Positions 8,456 through 18,379 are shown, counted from the first letter of the stretch. The stretch: 64,000 nucleotides of DNA from Hellea sp. (GCA_020628425.1 JAHDEZ010000004.1:1-64000); one strand, 5' to 3'. A program made the numbers and translations. Notes: generated by a model from the letters alone, not told the origin.

Positions 8456-10030
8456 ATGAAACACTTCACTATATCTGTATCTATTATTGCTCTGGGTGCG
8501 AGCATGGCTTTTGTAGCGCCGGGCGAACTGCCGAGCGCCGAGAACGGCTATTCTTTCTGGGCAGAAGCCGAGGCTTCTAACATAAGAAAAACCAGAATTA
8601 AGCAGCGCAATAACGGGCTCTACAAATCCGTCGTCACGACTGATGAGACGGACGGCGAAGGCACGGACTCTGTTGAAGTTGTTGTTTCAACATTAGTTGG
8701 CCAGCCACTGGTCGAAACAACGGTCAAAAAAGCGGACTGGACCCGCGTGAGCTTTAAAGGTGTCGACGGCCTCTCCGCCGAGGTCGAGCCCATCGAATAT
8801 CAAGATGGCTTTGATAATTTCAACATGCCAACTCAGCCCGGAGACACCAATACGGCCGAGATCGGCAAGACGAAAACCTTCCTCTCCGTGACCAATAATG
8901 GTGACGGGTCTTTTGACGTTACTCTCGAAGGTGAGCCGAAAAATATGAATGACTTTTGTGCTGTCAAAGTCGTGGATAGTGGCCTGTGTGGAAACTACGA
9001 TCCGGATAATTTGCGTCTCGGCGGACACCCTCTCATCCAAGACACAATCGAAGCAGACTGGGACGCCAACCTGTCTGGTAAGTTTAAAGAAGCCGATATT
9101 GAAGGGACGAAAATTGTGGTCTCAGCGACGGCTTATGGCGAAAATGGGGAAGTTCTAGACAGTTCCGCAACGACCGCCAGTGTTGGTGATGCAGGTGGCG
9201 AAGAGCTCGATTACGCCGAGTTTCGGATCGAAGGTGACGACGACGACTATTTTCTCGTTATTTCAGAATCCGAAGATACAAACACTGAGACAATTCTGGA
9301 TGTGCGCATTTCTTCGGACAATACTGGCGTTGAACTGGTAAATGACACAAGCATTTCTGCCAGACCGTTCAATGTTTACTCGGTCGAAACCGTGACATTT
9401 ACCGAAGCCAGCAATGTCACAGATCAAGAATATGAGGTACAAGTTACGTTTCTCGATGCGCTCGGCAATCAAATTGCCTTTGGGCGCGTGCCGGTTATCG
9501 GTGCCGAAGCCGGCGAGAACTTTAAGTGCTGCGAATTTGAAGAGCCATTCGAAGGCCCGCCGCCATTAGACATAGGTATCAGCCTGGATATGAATGCGGA
9601 CGGGGAAACTTTTGAGCTGAGCCTGGGCGCTTTTGGAGAACTGGCTAATATTGCTACCTCTGCGAACTTCACCCTTATTCCAATAGATGGCGGATCGGAA
9701 ACTGAAGAGTTTTCATACAACGCATCGGGTAGCGGCTCCGTGAATGTCTGGTCAACGCCTACTCTAACCGGAGCGGAGACATTCGAAATCGCGTTGGCGA
9801 GTGAAACGCTGTCTTACAGGATTGAACTCAACAATGTTGGTCTTACGGCTGATCTGTTTGAGGGAATTAGCAGCGTTACAGAATTAAATGCAGATACGCC
9901 TTTTCTCTCAATGGAAGATCTGGAAGACCGATTTGCGTCCTACCAGCAAACAGACAAAAGACGCCGTCGTGTGCGTTATGCTGGTGAAATTATTCGTCGC
10001 AAAGCAGGCAAGGCGGCGGGCTCCGACTAA
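8456..10030 (+). CDS. Large acidic exported protein of unknown function
   Basis: 524 residues from the ATG at 8456, after AAGGGG; an upstream ATG at 8426 would put ten extra residues before the signal peptide and is rejected. The N-terminus MKHFTISVSIIALGASMAFVA is a Sec signal. The mature part is rich in Asp, Glu, Thr, Ser and Asn, with repeated beta-strand patterns such as DNGDGSFDVTLEG-like and DGETFELSLGAFG-like stretches, as in surface or periplasmic beta-sandwich proteins. Three or four cysteines cluster in two short runs. The last 30 residues switch to strongly basic (DKRRRRVRYAGEIIRRKAGK), a sharp contrast with the acidic body. No family was recognised. A second exported protein gene follows after 57 bases. 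Confidence 0.75.
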   Translation: MKHFTISVSIIALGASMAFVAPGELPSAENGYSFWAEAEASNIRKTRIKQRNNGLYKSVVTTDETDGEGTDSVEVVVSTLVGQPLVETTVKKADWTRVSFKGVDGLSAEVEPIEYQDGFDNFNMPTQPGDTNTAEIGKTKTFLSVTNNGDGSFDVTLEGEPKNMNDFCAVKVVDSGLCGNYDPDNLRLGGHPLIQDTIEADWDANLSGKFKEADIEGTKIVVSATAYGENGEVLDSSATTASVGDAGGEELDYAEFRIEGDDDDYFLVISESEDTNTETILDVRISSDNTGVELVNDTSISARPFNVYSVETVTFTEASNVTDQEYEVQVTFLDALGNQIAFGRVPVIGAEAGENFKCCEFEEPFEGPPPLDIGISLDMNADGETFELSLGAFGELANIATSANFTLIPIDGGSETEEFSYNASGSGSVNVWSTPTLTGAETFEIALASETLSYRIELNNVGLTADLFEGISSVTELNADTPFLSMEDLEDRFASYQQTDKRRRRVRYAGEIIRRKAGKAAGSD

Positions 10031-10087
10031 AGATTGATTTTGGCTTGTACCTCAATATAGTCCCTTCTTCAAACAGGAGAGACGATA

Positions 10088-11122
10088 ATGCGTATACTGA
10101 CGGGATTAATATTGGCTTCTGCCCTTAGTGCGGGGGCCTGTAAGGGGCAGATTACTGAGACGCCAACGGACACCAATGGTGCCGAACAGGCGGCCGAAAC
10201 GACAGCGTCTATTACAAACCCTGTCGATTACCGTTTCGCCACGAAAACGGAAGCGGGTGATATTCTCACAAACATAGATGACCATTTCGGCTCTATGCAG
10301 AAAAGGGAAATGGGTGTCCGTTTGAAGAATCCGGTCGACCCCACAATCGAAAAACTATCGGCGCAATACCGGGCTGCGGTTCTGGATTTCTCGGATGAAG
10401 AAGTCGCCTTTCTCAACGAAGTGGTTGAAGACAGCCGCGCCGTTCTGGCGCCGTTTCGAGGGGCCATACCCGATGAGGTTCTTTTCGCCAAAATCTCCAA
10501 TGATATCGAAGGCGGCTTACCTCACACCCGTGGAAATCTTATCCTCTTTTCAAAATTCGTTATGGACGGCTATCTCAAAACCCGTGAAAGCGATCCGGAA
10601 AAAGCGCATTACGAGCTTAAAAAGCTTTTCCTGCATGAGCTCCATCATGTGATGAGCCGCGCCAACCCAGAGCGTGTTGATGAGTATTTTGCAATTATTG
10701 GCTTTAAGCGTTGCGCCTTTACCGAACCCGAAGACCTTCGTTTAAGTCGTCTAACAAATCCTGATGCCACCGCCTATCATCACTACGCCCCTGTTGAAAT
10801 CCAGGGTACGGACGGGCTGATTCCCTATCTGCGCGTTAGCAGCGCCTATGACGCGGATCGAGGCGGTTCCATGGGCAGTTATATGAATTTCGCATTATTA
10901 CGGGTAGATGTCGATAATGGCAAATGCACTGCCACAAATGAAACACCACAATTTGTGGCACCTGTGCCTGATTTCATGGAACTTATTGGACAAAACACAG
11001 GTTATATCATCCACCCAGAAGAAACCTTATCGGACAATTTTGTCCACTATGTTCTAAAAACAGAAGGCCTGCCTAATCCGGAAATTCCAGAGGCGGTCGC
11101 TGCTTTCTGGAAAACATTTTAG
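10088..11122 (+). CDS. Exported HExxH-containing protein, putative zinc metallopeptidase
   Basis: 344 residues. The N-terminus MRILTGLILASALSAGAC is a signal peptide; the Cys fits a lipobox only loosely (AGAC), so lipoprotein status is uncertain. The motif LFLHELHHVMSR places an HExxH zinc-binding signature at His183-His187, followed by a helix with Glu/Asp residues (PERVDEYFAIIGF) that could give the third ligand. This is the pattern of a gluzincin-like metallopeptidase, but the family was not recognised and activity is inference. GGAGAGACG precedes the start. It lies just downstream of the 524-residue exported protein on the same strand and ends two bases from a convergent gene. Confidence 0.72.
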   Translation: MRILTGLILASALSAGACKGQITETPTDTNGAEQAAETTASITNPVDYRFATKTEAGDILTNIDDHFGSMQKREMGVRLKNPVDPTIEKLSAQYRAAVLDFSDEEVAFLNEVVEDSRAVLAPFRGAIPDEVLFAKISNDIEGGLPHTRGNLILFSKFVMDGYLKTRESDPEKAHYELKKLFLHELHHVMSRANPERVDEYFAIIGFKRCAFTEPEDLRLSRLTNPDATAYHHYAPVEIQGTDGLIPYLRVSSAYDADRGGSMGSYMNFALLRVDVDNGKCTATNETPQFVAPVPDFMELIGQNTGYIIHPEETLSDNFVHYVLKTEGLPNPEIPEAVAAFWKTF

Positions 11123-11123
11123 G

Positions 11124-11702
11124 TCATTCGGAAACCGGCATAACGGCGTAGCTCTTTACATGGATGGTTCGGCCTTTCCCTTCTGGGTCAGGCCAGATAC
11201 CAAAATAGACAACGGGGTCATCAACGTCGGCTGCATCCATGATTTCATCTGTAAAATCGGCAAGCTTAACTCTAATGGTAATATCCTGATACTCGGATGT
11301 CAGAGGGAATTTCCGCCACCCAAATCGGCCTTTAATGGCTGGCACAGTTAGAAACGCAATTTGTAAGCTGTCAGACGGGTTTTGTCCCCCGGATTTGGCT
11401 CGAACGGTCAAATCAAGCGTTCGTCCCTGATAAGCCTGCGCATAATCCGGACCCAAAGTCGTAAACACACCTTGGGATGGTCTTTGGTCGGCGCGAGCAT
11501 CTGCGCTCATCACAGCATGATCCAGGCCCTCGAGTTCAGTGAATGTACCCGGTGACGGCTTCAGATATTGGAGTTCAGTTCCTTTGACCACATAGCCCTC
11601 TTCAGGGTTAATCGGCTCCGGGCCACCGCCCCAGTAAAATGCCTGATATATAATGAACCCGGCGAGGGCCATAATCAGAGGAAAAAACATCCAATCTTTC
11701 AT
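11124..11702 (-). CDS. Single-pass membrane-anchored protein, unknown function
   Basis: 192 residues with one N-terminal hydrophobic helix (WMFFPLIMALAGFIIYQAFYW) and no cleavage site, so it is probably anchored in the inner membrane with the rest in the periplasm. The soluble part looks like one beta-sandwich (GRTLDLTVRAKSGG, DITIRVKLADFTDE, GRTIHVKSYAVMP), reminiscent of carbohydrate-binding or concanavalin-like folds, but no family was recognised. The gene is convergent with the HExxH protein gene (two bases apart) and divergent from xerC. Reading-frame length and clear topology support a real gene. Confidence 0.7.
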   Translation of the reverse strand: MKDWMFFPLIMALAGFIIYQAFYWGGGPEPINPEEGYVVKGTELQYLKPSPGTFTELEGLDHAVMSADARADQRPSQGVFTTLGPDYAQAYQGRTLDLTVRAKSGGQNPSDSLQIAFLTVPAIKGRFGWRKFPLTSEYQDITIRVKLADFTDEIMDAADVDDPVVYFGIWPDPEGKGRTIHVKSYAVMPVSE

Positions 11703-11797
11703 GACGGCGCTCTATCAGGGAAAACCCATCCTTGTCATCCCAGAATTAGAAGCAAGTTCAGCAAAGTTTCCTTAACTTAAACAGGCGATAGATAATT

Positions 11798-12727
11798 GTG
11801 CCCAACCCTGCCCGCATATCAGCCCTGCAAGCGACCTCCGAGTTTCTACAACATCTGGCAGGTGAACGACGCTTGGCAGATAAAACCATTGAGAGCTACC
11901 AAAGAGACTTGAGCGCTTTTACCGAATTTCTCACATCCCATTTGGATAAAGCCATAACATTAGTGGATATAGAAAACCTCGCTTTGCGCGACTTTAGAGC
12001 CTATCTCGCCTTTAGGCAGCGCGGCGACACCCCTCTTTCCCCGGCATCAATTGCACGGCAGCTTTCAGCCCTTCGGACATTTTTTCGTTATCTCAATCGC
12101 CGCTACGGCATTGAAAACGATGCTATCGGCCTGGTGAAGGGGCCGCGCGTCAAAGCTCCTTTGCCCAAACCATTGTCATTGTCCGGTGCTAAAGACATGG
12201 TCGCCGAAGGTGCCATAGATGACCGTCCCTGGGTTCAAGCACGAAATACAGCGGTGATGATGCTGTTATATGGCGCAGGCCTACGGGTGTCCGAAGCCTT
12301 GTCGCTGACACGGGATCATTTGCCAATTAGGCAATCACTCACCCTAACGGGCAAGGGTGGCAAGACGCGCCTCGTCCCCGTCCTGCCAATTGTAGCTGAG
12401 GCGTTAGATAAATATGTAGGACTTTGCCCTTTCCCGCTCGGAGGCGGCTCAGCTTTATTTCGGGGCGTACGTGGGGGGCCTTTATCAGCCCGACAAGTGC
12501 AATTGGATATGCAGATCCTGCGCGGCTATTTGGGTTTACCCGAAACGGCGACACCTCATGCGCTTCGCCACAGCTTTGCCACACATCTCCTGGCAGGTGG
12601 CGGGGACTTACGGACCATTCAACAATTATTAGGCCATGAGAATTTGTCGACGACGCAACGCTACACGGGTGTGGATGTTGAAGGCCTCAGACGGGTACAC
12701 AAAGCTGCGCACCCCCGTTCTCGTTAA
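11798..12727 (+). CDS. xerC: Tyrosine recombinase XerC
   Basis: 309 residues, usual length. XerC acts with XerD at dif to resolve chromosome dimers before division. The N-terminal SAM-like DNA-binding domain (about residues 8-95) is followed by the catalytic domain with all expected residues: Arg in GAGLRVSEAL, Lys in GKGGKTR, His-x-x-Arg in HALRHSFATHL, His in LLGHENLS and the nucleophile Tyr289 in TTQRYT. It reads from a GTG at 11798. It is chromosomal, with no phage or integron context, which favours the housekeeping XerC over a mobile-element integrase. topA lies 85 bases downstream. Confidence 0.94.
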   Translation: MPNPARISALQATSEFLQHLAGERRLADKTIESYQRDLSAFTEFLTSHLDKAITLVDIENLALRDFRAYLAFRQRGDTPLSPASIARQLSALRTFFRYLNRRYGIENDAIGLVKGPRVKAPLPKPLSLSGAKDMVAEGAIDDRPWVQARNTAVMMLLYGAGLRVSEALSLTRDHLPIRQSLTLTGKGGKTRLVPVLPIVAEALDKYVGLCPFPLGGGSALFRGVRGGPLSARQVQLDMQILRGYLGLPETATPHALRHSFATHLLAGGGDLRTIQQLLGHENLSTTQRYTGVDVEGLRRVHKAAHPRSR

Positions 12728-12812
12728 CGACAATTTGTGAAAGCCCGTTGACAATCTTAATCTCTTCCCCCATTTGGGCGCCTGATTTTCACCCATAAGA
12801 ATAAGAGTCCCG

Positions 12813-15353
12813 ATGAAACTGGTCATTGTTGAAAGCCCGGCAAAAGCTAAAACCATCGAAAAGTATCTGGGTAAGGACTTCAAGGTCCTGGCCAGCTTTG
12901 GGCATATTCGTGACTTACCATCTAAAAATGGTTCTGTTGACCCAGAGGCTGATTTTGCCATGAAATGGGCTATCGATACGAAATCTAAATCTCGTGTCAA
13001 AGACATTGAAAATGCGCTGGCCAAATCCGATACGTTGGTTCTGGCGACTGACCCGGACCGCGAAGGTGAAGCGATTTCCTGGCACTTGCTCGAAGTCTTG
13101 AACAAAAAGAAAGCCTTGAAAGACAAAAACGTCGAGCGTGTTGTCTTTAATGCCATTACCAAAAAATCTGTTACTGAAGCCATCGCCAATCCGCGCGAGT
13201 TGGACATGGAGCTGGTCGACGCTTATCTCGCCCGCCGGGCTTTGGATTACCTCGTAGGCTTTACGCTTAGCCCGGTTCTTTGGCGTAAACTCCCCGGCTC
13301 CCGTTCTGCCGGTCGCGTGCAGTCGGTTGCTCTGCGCTTGATTTGCGAGCGCGAAAACGAAATAGAAAAATTCCAAACCCAAGAATACTGGTCCGTACAC
13401 GCCGACCTGAAATCCGCTGACGGCAAACCCTTTACCGCCAATCTGGTCAAACTCTCAGGAGACAAGCTGGACAAATTCTCGCTCGGGACGGAGTCCGATG
13501 CCATGGCCGCCAGGAAACTGGTTGAAGATGCGGCTCTAAAAATTCAAAGCGTCGAAGCCAAACCTGTCAAACGTCGCCCCTACGCGCCGTTCACCACATC
13601 GACCTTACAACAGGAGGCCTCTCGCAAGCTGGGATTCTCTGCCACGCGAACTATGCAAACTGCGCAGAAGCTTTATGAAGGTGTCGACATTGGCGGCGAA
13701 ACAGTTGGTCTCATTACCTATATGCGAACTGACGGTATCTCCATGGTGGGCGAAGCCATCACAGAAGCCCGTGACATCGTAAAGTCAGAATTTGGCGACA
13801 CCTATCTACCCAAGTCACCACGTGTCTTTAAGAATAAAGCAAAAAATGCTCAAGAAGCGCACGAAGCCATCCGTCCGACAAGTTTTGCCCGTATCCCAAG
13901 CCGGATCAAACTGACCGGAGATCAGGCCAAGCTCTATGATCTTATCTGGAAACGGGCCATGGCCAGCCAAATGGAAGAGGCCCGCCTGGAGCGCACGACC
14001 ATTGAGATTGGCGATGATGAGCAAAAAGTCGGCTTGCGCGCCACCGGTTCCGTCCTCAAATTTGACGGCTTTTTGAAACTTTACGAAGCTTCTAAACCAG
14101 CCAGCGAAGAAAAGGAAGAAGATGGCGGGCTACTACCGGCTGTTGAACGCGGTGAAAGTGCCGGCACATCCAAAGTCAACGCCGAGCAACACTTCACACA
14201 ACCCCCGCCCCGTTATTCTGAAGCCAGCCTAGTTAAAAAAATGGAAGAGCTGGGCATTGGTCGTCCGTCTACCTACGCCTCTACGCTCAAAACTTTGCAA
14301 GCCCGGGAATATGTGACCCTCGACAAGCGCAGATTTACACCGTCCGATAAAGGACGATTAGTGACGGCTTTCCTAGAAGAGTTTTTCACTCGCTATGTTC
14401 AATATGACTATACGGCGGATCTGGAAAACCGCCTCGACCGAGTATCCGCCGGCGATTTGGGTTGGAAAACTCTATTACAAGAGTTTTGGGAAGCCTTCTC
14501 GGCTCACGTGGACGGCACAAAGGAACTTCGGGTCTCGCAAGTTCTTGATGCCTTGAACATTGCTTTGAAGCCTATTGTTTTCCCCGAGCGTAAAGATGGC
14601 TCTGATCCGCGCAGCTGTACGTCGTGTGAAGATGGTCAACTGTCCCTGAAAGTTGGAAAATTCGGCGCATTCATTGGCTGCTCCAACTATCCTGATTGCA
14701 GATTTACGCGACCGTTTGGACAAGGCGCAGAAGAAGCCGCCGAAGCTAATAAAGAAGATAAAATGCTGGGTGTCGACCCTGACACCGGTATGGACGTTTT
14801 CCTCAAGACCGGACGTTTCGGCCCTTATGTGCAACTGGGCGAGGAGAAAAAGCCCAAGCGAACTGGCTTACCCAAGACCTGGCCCTTTGAATCAATTGAT
14901 CTGGAGCGTGCCTTGCGCCTGTTACGCCTGCCCCGTGAGGTCGGCAAACACCCCGAGGACAGCGAAATGATCTCGGCTAATATTGGTCGCTATGGTCCAT
15001 ATATTCTGCATAGCGGCACTTATGTGAACCTTGATAATGTTGACGAAATGTTCGAGGTCGGCGTCAACCGTGCTGTGACGTTACTGGCTGAAAAGCGCGC
15101 AAAAGGCGGCGGGCGCGGGCGCGCGGCAGCTAAAGCCTTGAAGGAACTTGGCGAACATCCCGAAAGTAAGAAGCCCGTTCGGGTCATGGATGGTCGATAC
15201 GGACCTTACGTCAAATACGAAAAAATCAACGCCACTATCCCCAAAGGCACCAAGCCCGAAGACGTAACAATGGAAATGGCACTTGAATATATAGCTGCAA
15301 AAGAAGCTAAAGGCGGCAAGAAGAAAAAGACGACCAAGAAAAAGGCAAGCTGA
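12813..15353 (+). CDS. topA: DNA topoisomerase I
   Basis: 846 residues, typical of type IA enzymes. It relaxes negative supercoils. The Toprim domain starts at once (KLVIVESPAKAKTIEKYLG) with the acidic triad in ATDPDREGEAISWH, the active-site Tyr303 is in ITYMRTDGISM, and the HEAIRPT motif follows. After the core come one zinc-ribbon-like repeat (CTSCEDG...GCSNYPDC) and further Topo_C repeats with the GRYGPY pattern. The end is lysine-rich (GGKKKKTTKKKAS). A TTGACA hexamer lies at 12748-12753 but without a clear -10 partner. rnr follows after 42 bases, an order shared with Caulobacter relatives. Confidence 0.97.
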   Translation: MKLVIVESPAKAKTIEKYLGKDFKVLASFGHIRDLPSKNGSVDPEADFAMKWAIDTKSKSRVKDIENALAKSDTLVLATDPDREGEAISWHLLEVLNKKKALKDKNVERVVFNAITKKSVTEAIANPRELDMELVDAYLARRALDYLVGFTLSPVLWRKLPGSRSAGRVQSVALRLICERENEIEKFQTQEYWSVHADLKSADGKPFTANLVKLSGDKLDKFSLGTESDAMAARKLVEDAALKIQSVEAKPVKRRPYAPFTTSTLQQEASRKLGFSATRTMQTAQKLYEGVDIGGETVGLITYMRTDGISMVGEAITEARDIVKSEFGDTYLPKSPRVFKNKAKNAQEAHEAIRPTSFARIPSRIKLTGDQAKLYDLIWKRAMASQMEEARLERTTIEIGDDEQKVGLRATGSVLKFDGFLKLYEASKPASEEKEEDGGLLPAVERGESAGTSKVNAEQHFTQPPPRYSEASLVKKMEELGIGRPSTYASTLKTLQAREYVTLDKRRFTPSDKGRLVTAFLEEFFTRYVQYDYTADLENRLDRVSAGDLGWKTLLQEFWEAFSAHVDGTKELRVSQVLDALNIALKPIVFPERKDGSDPRSCTSCEDGQLSLKVGKFGAFIGCSNYPDCRFTRPFGQGAEEAAEANKEDKMLGVDPDTGMDVFLKTGRFGPYVQLGEEKKPKRTGLPKTWPFESIDLERALRLLRLPREVGKHPEDSEMISANIGRYGPYILHSGTYVNLDNVDEMFEVGVNRAVTLLAEKRAKGGGRGRAAAKALKELGEHPESKKPVRVMDGRYGPYVKYEKINATIPKGTKPEDVTMEMALEYIAAKEAKGGKKKKTTKKKAS

Positions 15354-15366
15354 TAATCTGCTTGCC
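15344..15366 (+). terminator. Stem-loop across the topA stop codon
   Basis: A perfect 7-base stem (GGCAAGC at 15344-15350, GCTTGCC at 15360-15366) surrounds a 9-base loop that contains the topA stop codon. Only a short CTTTA run follows, so it would be a weak intrinsic terminator at best. It may instead attenuate or process the message between topA and rnr, whose GTG lies 30 bases downstream. Confidence 0.35.
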
Positions 15367-15395
15367 CTTTATCCGCGCTGTGCTACCCCCCGCCC

Positions 15396-17630
15396 GTGGA
15401 AAACCTCAATAATGATATCTTAGACCTTGTAAGGGCTAATCCCGACAAGCTGATACTCAAGGACATTGCCCGTCGCTTAGGGATTAAAGGTGACGACCGT
15501 CGAACCTTGCGCAAAACTGTGCGCGAGATGGTTGAAGGCGGCATACTGGTCAAGTCCAGTCGAAAAACCTATCGCATTGCCGGCGAATTGCCGGGCGTAA
15601 TGGTTATCCGTGTCGTCGAAATAGACACGCATGGCGATATGATAGGTGTACCAGATAACTGGAAAGAAGACGGGCCTGCCCCGCGTATGATCGTTAGGGA
15701 AGGGTCAATTTCCAAAAAGGCCAAAGGTCATGCCAGCGCGCAACTGGGCATAAATAGTCGCGCCCTTTGCAAAATCAAACCGGGTGAGAACGGTTATGTC
15801 GCTCAGGTCATGAAGAAACTTGGTCGGGGCGGCATGCGCCACCTGGGCATTCTCTATCAGGATGGTCGGGGCTGGATCATTCAGCCGGTCGACAAAAAAG
15901 CCCGCAATGAGTTTCGCCCGATAAGCGTTCCTGAGGGCGTAGAGATTGATACGCTCGTGGAATACCGCACATCCAGTTCCAAGCGGGGCGGTTCTTATGA
16001 GCGCCGCGCCGAAATCACAAAGATCGTCGGTTCCGCCAATGACCCGAAATCAGCTTCTTTGATTTCGCTACGGCAACACGGCATTCCCGTAGGTTTCGAT
16101 GATGATGTTCTGGCAGAGGCCCGCAAGCTGGAACTCCCCAAGCTCGATAAATTTAGAGAAGACTTACGCCATATCCCGCTCCTGACCATTGACCCTGTTG
16201 ATGCTAAAGATTTTGACGACGCGATTTTTGCGCGAGAAGATGACGACCTGCAAAACAAAGGTGGATGGGTCGTCTGGGTTGCCATCGCCGATGTGGCAGC
16301 ATTTGTACAGCCGGGAGGTGCGCTCGATAAATCCGCCCGCGATAAAGGGAATTCCGTCTATCTGCCAGACCGGGTCGAACCCATGTTACCTGAAGAGCTT
16401 TCTGCCGACCTTTGTTCCCTGCGCCCGAACGAGGACAGGGCCTGCATGGCCGTGCGTATGCGCTTTCGCGGCGATGGCTCAAAACTGGATCATAAGTTTC
16501 ACCGTGGCCTGATGCGCTCTCACGCCCGCCTGACCTATGCGCAGGCTCAGGAAGGTTTTGACGGCAATCCCGGCGATGCAGCCGAGCCGGTTATTGATAC
16601 GCTCAAGGATATATTCAAAGCCTATAAGGCTCTGCGCAAGGCACGCGTGCAACGCGCGCCACTGGCTATTGAGCTCCCGGAGCGACGGGTGCATGTCAAC
16701 CCAAAAGGCGAAGTGACAAAGATCACATTACGTGAGCGTTTCGATGCGCACAAACTGGTTGAAGAGTTTATGGTTCAGGCCAACGTAGCGGCCGCCCAAG
16801 CCCTGGCCGACAAGGACGTCGTCAGTATCGTCCGCAATCACGAACCCCCTGCTCGTGAAAAACTGCAAAGCCTTTCGGATTTCCTGCCAGCGGTCGGGCT
16901 AAAATGGACGGTCGGCGAGCGCGCATCCACCAAACGGTTCAATACTTTGCTGGAAATGGCAGCCGAAAATGACTTAACAGAAACGGTCGGAATGGCTGTC
17001 TTGCGCAGCCAGACCCAAGCCTATTACGGCCCCGATCCAAAAGGTCACTTCGGATTATCCCTGACCCATTATGCGCATTTCACCTCGCCTATTCGTCGTT
17101 ATGCTGATCTGGTTGTGCACCGGGCACTAATCCGTACATTTAACCTGGGTCATGACGGAACTACACAAGAAGAGTTTACCCGGCTAAAGGAAACCTCTGA
17201 GCATATCTCAAACACTGAGCGCCGGGCCATGGCCGCGGAGCGTGACGCCAAAGACCGTTACATTGCCGCCTATCTAGAAGACCGCGTCGGCGCAGAGTTT
17301 GAAGCCCGCATTTCCGGCGCTGCCAAAGCTGGACTTTTTATCACTTTAGACGAAACCGGCGCTGACGGTTTCATACCGGCCCGCATTCTGGGCGAGGATT
17401 ATTTCATGTTTGATGAAAAATCCAAATCTCTCATTAATGCCCAGACGGGTGGCACTTACCGTTTTGGCCGAAAAGTTAAAGTCCGTTTGAAAGAAGCGAC
17501 ACCTGTGACCGGTGGCCTAATATTCGAAATGCTGACGACGCCGGAAAAAGGCCCCAAACCCAAGCATAATCCTCGCGGCCGCAACCAAAAATACAAGCGC
17601 AGCTCCAGATCGCAAAAGCGCCGTCGATGA
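15396..17630 (+). CDS. rnr: Ribonuclease R
   Basis: 744 residues. A 3'-to-5' exoribonuclease of the RNB (RNase II/R) family that degrades structured RNA. In order: an N-terminal winged-helix region (ILKDIARRLGIKGDDRRTLR), cold-shock-like RNA-binding domains, the catalytic RNB domain with the metal-binding TIDPVDAKDFDDAI motif, the TSPIRRYADLVVHR signature, and a C-terminal S1 domain followed by a basic tail (KYKRSSRSQKRRR). It begins at a GTG (15396) and has no strong Shine-Dalgarno, which suggests coupling to topA translation. Its TGA overlaps the ATG of the next gene by four bases. Confidence 0.95.
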   Translation: MENLNNDILDLVRANPDKLILKDIARRLGIKGDDRRTLRKTVREMVEGGILVKSSRKTYRIAGELPGVMVIRVVEIDTHGDMIGVPDNWKEDGPAPRMIVREGSISKKAKGHASAQLGINSRALCKIKPGENGYVAQVMKKLGRGGMRHLGILYQDGRGWIIQPVDKKARNEFRPISVPEGVEIDTLVEYRTSSSKRGGSYERRAEITKIVGSANDPKSASLISLRQHGIPVGFDDDVLAEARKLELPKLDKFREDLRHIPLLTIDPVDAKDFDDAIFAREDDDLQNKGGWVVWVAIADVAAFVQPGGALDKSARDKGNSVYLPDRVEPMLPEELSADLCSLRPNEDRACMAVRMRFRGDGSKLDHKFHRGLMRSHARLTYAQAQEGFDGNPGDAAEPVIDTLKDIFKAYKALRKARVQRAPLAIELPERRVHVNPKGEVTKITLRERFDAHKLVEEFMVQANVAAAQALADKDVVSIVRNHEPPAREKLQSLSDFLPAVGLKWTVGERASTKRFNTLLEMAAENDLTETVGMAVLRSQTQAYYGPDPKGHFGLSLTHYAHFTSPIRRYADLVVHRALIRTFNLGHDGTTQEEFTRLKETSEHISNTERRAMAAERDAKDRYIAAYLEDRVGAEFEARISGAAKAGLFITLDETGADGFIPARILGEDYFMFDEKSKSLINAQTGGTYRFGRKVKVRLKEATPVTGGLIFEMLTTPEKGPKPKHNPRGRNQKYKRSSRSQKRRR

Positions 17631-18343
17631 AAATGCCGCATTTGACACAGGATGAGCTGCATCGGCGCTCCGCCTTAAAACGGGCACCCCGCCCTCGCTT
17701 GGCCTCTACAATAGTTCTTTATTCTGGAACCAGGGAAAATCCAAAAATACTGATGGGGCAACGCTCCGCGCGCAATGATTTCATGCCATCTGTATACGTC
17801 TTTCCCGGTGGACGGGTTGATAGAGCTGACAGTTATGCCCCTTTTGCAGGTGATTTAAATGCTCGGACTGAACGCATACTCGAAGCAGCCTATAAGGCAC
17901 GTAAAGCACGAGCCTGTGTACAAGCCGCCATTCGCGAAACCTGGGAAGAAACCGGGTTGATGCTGGGTAAAAATAAACCTTGGTCTAAAAATACAGGCCA
18001 TAAAAGCTGGCAAGCATTCAAACAAAGCAACATTCAGCCATACCTATCTAGTATCGAGGTTTTTGGACGGGCTGTTACCCCACCTCATCGTCACAAGCGC
18101 TATGATACTTGGTTTTTCATCCAGAAATTTGTTGGCGATACGCAACTTGTCGGAGACAGCGGAGAGCTTTCCAATGTGGGTTGGTATGATTGGCAAGAAA
18201 TTAGCACGCTGAAAATGCAAAGAGCCACGACAATGATGCTGGCAGTATTAAAAGACTATCTCAATTATTCGACAGATCCTGATACGATTTTTTATTCTTA
18301 TATGAACCGTGGGACTTATGTGCAAGGACGCTTTCCTGCATAA
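17627..18343 (+). CDS. NUDIX hydrolase
   Basis: 238 residues. The ATG overlaps the rnr stop (ATGA), so translation is coupled. An N-terminal half with VFPGGRVDRAD is followed by the NUDIX box core AAIRETWEETGLMLGK (pattern REUxEExGU), which binds the divalent metal used to cleave nucleoside-diphosphate-linked substrates. The long insertion between the PGGRVD strand and the box is typical of the NUDT19/RNase R-neighbour group seen in alphaproteobacteria. The substrate is unknown. Co-transcription with rnr hints at nucleotide or RNA-end turnover, which is inference. Confidence 0.88.
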   Translation: MKMPHLTQDELHRRSALKRAPRPRLASTIVLYSGTRENPKILMGQRSARNDFMPSVYVFPGGRVDRADSYAPFAGDLNARTERILEAAYKARKARACVQAAIRETWEETGLMLGKNKPWSKNTGHKSWQAFKQSNIQPYLSSIEVFGRAVTPPHRHKRYDTWFFIQKFVGDTQLVGDSGELSNVGWYDWQEISTLKMQRATTMMLAVLKDYLNYSTDPDTIFYSYMNRGTYVQGRFPA

Positions 18344-18351
18344 AAACGGCG

Positions 18352-18379
18352 TTGACTTTAGATTTTCCCCGCCTATAAG
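18352..18379 (+). promoter_or_regulatory. Sigma-70-type promoter of rpmG
   Basis: TTGACT at 18352-18357 and TATAAG at 18374-18379 are separated by 16 bases, close to the housekeeping consensus, and lie 36 bases before the rpmG start. A similar TTGACT/CATAAG pair precedes rpmJ elsewhere in the window, so the two ribosomal protein genes may share promoter style. Confidence 0.65.

Noticed and set aside
11798-12727. A phage or integron integrase
   Set aside because: The gene has XerC length and motifs and lies among housekeeping genes, with no att-like repeats or cassette array.
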